In this document: one piece after another, positions 63,174-64,000 of the stretch
Layout of the letters: each line of letters begins with the position of its first letter
Numbering within the stretch: the stretch's first letter is position 1
From: Pseudomonadota bacterium
GTDB lineage: Bacteria; Pseudomonadota; Alphaproteobacteria; Acetobacterales; Acetobacteraceae
Reading direction: 5' to 3'
Length of the DNA: 64,000 nucleotides
Assembly: GCA_021805565.1 (NCBI GenBank)
Contig: JAJZFA010000013.1
Span: 226,081 to 290,080 of the forward strand
The notes under the pieces: model-generated
What the model was told of the DNA's origin: nothing
The model's database searches: none
Seen by the model: the letters and a program-made list of their open reading frames with translations, nothing else
Translations under genes and position numbers: made by a program

Positions 63174-63593
63174 CTATTCATGGTCCCCGCCCACGTTGCG
63201 GTCCCGTTTGATGTTCCCGCGATGTGTTTTCGCCTCCAGCCGTCGCATTTTCGATCCATAGCTCGGTTTTGTCGCTACCCGGCGAATTGGGGCGATAGTC
63301 GCGCGCCGAACCAGATCGACCAGCGCCGCCATCGCCGCCGCGCGGTTCCGGTCTTGCGTGCGGTGCTGTTGGGATGCGATCAACACATCGCCGTCGAGCG
63401 TCAGGCGTCGCCCCGCCAACTTCTCCAACCGCGCCCGCACCGCCGGCGGAAGGGCGGCGCGATCCAGCGAGAGCCGCAGCAAAACCGCCGTCTCGACCTT
63501 GTTGACATTCTGTCCACCCGGCCCCGATGCCCGGATAAATGTCTCCTCGATCGCCTTTTCGTCGATCGAGAGAAGCCTGGTCACGTGGATCAT
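63174..63593 (-). CDS. arfB: Ribosome-rescue peptidyl-tRNA hydrolase ArfB (YaeJ)
   Basis: A 139-residue class I release-factor-like protein with the catalytic GGQ at residues 26-28 (SGPGGQNVNK) and a basic C-terminal tail (KPSYGSKMRRLEAK then HRGNIKRDR) that enters the empty mRNA channel. It frees stalled ribosomes lacking a stop codon. It has no codon-recognition domain, as expected for ArfB. Confidence 0.93.
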   Translation of the reverse strand: MIHVTRLLSIDEKAIEETFIRASGPGGQNVNKVETAVLLRLSLDRAALPPAVRARLEKLAGRRLTLDGDVLIASQQHRTQDRNRAAAMAALVDLVRRATIAPIRRVATKPSYGSKMRRLEAKTHRGNIKRDRNVGGDHE

Positions 63594-63752
63594 GGGAATG
63601 CGCTACAGCCCTGGATGGGAAATAAGATTAGCCGGATTTGGTAAGGCAACACCCAAAAGACGACCGCTTCAGACCGGCATTCGCGGTGAAATCGCATCAT
63701 TCCATTCCGGATGGACTGTGTCGCCCCCAATATCGAGTGCCATCGTCCGCAT

Positions 63753-63873
63753 ATGAACGAGCGGACGCGCCGGTTGTTCGCGGCGAGCGAGGCGCGTGCG
63801 ACGGGCGGCGGCAATGGGCGTCGCACGCGGCACGATCGGCCGCGACCTTGCGCGATTGCGCAGTCAAGCGGGC
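63753..63873 (+). pseudogene. Remnant of an ISAzo13-like transposase gene
   Basis: Frame from 63753 reads MNERTRRLFAASEARATGGG, close to the N-terminus of ISAzo13-family transposases. The expected continuation (an HTH of the form MGVARGTIGRDLARLRSQAG) then appears in another frame from about 63813, so a short deletion with frameshift separates the two. The sequence ends where the IS66-type end begins at 63874. It is too short and broken to be active. Confidence 0.5.
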
Positions 63874-64000
63874 GTAACCGTCCGGTGATCCCCGCCTGGA
63901 GGCAGATTTTGGCGGGGCTATAATCCCTGTCAGGCAGCATCCCGCTGATCCAGCCTTTCCCGGACCTGGGCGAGGTTCCACGGCAGTAATTCATGGACCC
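63874..64000 (-). mobile_element. End of an IS66-family insertion sequence (partial)
   Basis: The boundary is placed at GTAACCGTCCGGTGATC (from 63874), which looks like an IS66-type terminal inverted repeat beginning GTAA. Inside it, 56 bp further, a transposase reading frame ends. The rest of the element lies beyond the window, so the other end and the 8-bp target duplication cannot be checked; the outer 8 bp would be AAGCGGGC. Confidence 0.6.
63930..64000 (-). CDS. IS66-family transposase, C-terminal fragment
   Basis: Only the last 23 residues are visible (…VHELLPWNLAQVRERL… to a TGA at 63930-63932). The ELLPWN segment is the typical C-terminal signature of IS66 TnpC transposases. The gene is cut by the window edge, not necessarily in the genome. 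Confidence 0.65.
   Translation of the reverse strand, partial: VHELLPWNLAQVRERLDQRDAA

Overview
The window is GC-rich DNA from an alphaproteobacterium, most probably an Acetobacteraceae-like member of the Rhodospirillales. The clearest taxonomic anchor is the block rpmF-plsX-fabH-ihfA-merR (50141-53457), a conserved alphaproteobacterial arrangement. Long antisense open frames are everywhere, as expected at this base composition, and were ignored.

Layout. (1) 1-4534 is a defence/stability island: a type III restriction-modification operon (Phd-like antitoxin, mod, res; res runs off the left edge) and a MazE/MazF pair, lying just beyond the 3' end of a tRNA-Ser(UGA) gene (4800-4889). (2) 5140-10865 is a same-strand run of housekeeping/secondary-metabolism type genes: MsbA-like ABC exporter, FAD amino-acid oxidase, methyltransferase, alpha/beta hydrolase, short-chain dehydrogenase. 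(3) 11079-12321 holds three small envelope proteins. (4) 12432-25295 is the most interesting region: a catabolic locus resembling the reductive nicotinate pathway. On the plus strand are a MarR regulator and an enamidase homologue; convergent to them is a minus-strand operon of nine genes, mostly overlapping, encoding a three-part molybdenum hydroxylase on two polypeptides, a 6-hydroxynicotinate reductase homologue, a UPF0280 (ApbE-like) protein, a DUF1185 protein and a complete Liv-type ABC importer with fused permeases. Together these could import an N-heterocyclic acid, hydroxylate it, reduce the ring and hydrolyse the lactam. (5) 25428-29693 carries lolA, a PuuD-type glutamine amidotransferase, nfuA and two nitroreductases. 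(6) 29715-48982 is an exopolysaccharide locus: GH16 hydrolase, Wza-like export lipoprotein, a tandem ParB-like protein, several glycosyltransferases, an ExoY-like sugar transferase, an embedded XRE regulator, a Wzc-like chain-length protein with a defective Walker A motif, an acyltransferase, an ATP-grasp enzyme, an FAD oxidoreductase and a flippase. No polymerase was recognised. (7) 49160-57206 holds the conserved fatty-acid/ribosome block, an acyl-CoA synthetase and an oligoendopeptidase F. (8) 57269-63593 has a second, repeat-bearing GH16 protein, a TTC38-like protein, RlpA, a Spy-like protein and ArfB. (9) The right edge is a mobile-element scar: an ISAzo13-type transposase remnant cut by the end of an IS66-family element.

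Between genes there are several structured non-coding repeats: a 73-bp element present twice 36 kb apart, a 63-bp tandem palindromic repeat with a relative 20 kb away, REP-like hairpins, and two striking inverted repeats in the 600-bp gap before the gene at 62571.

All functional assignments come from reading motifs, domain order and gene context by eye; no database search was run.
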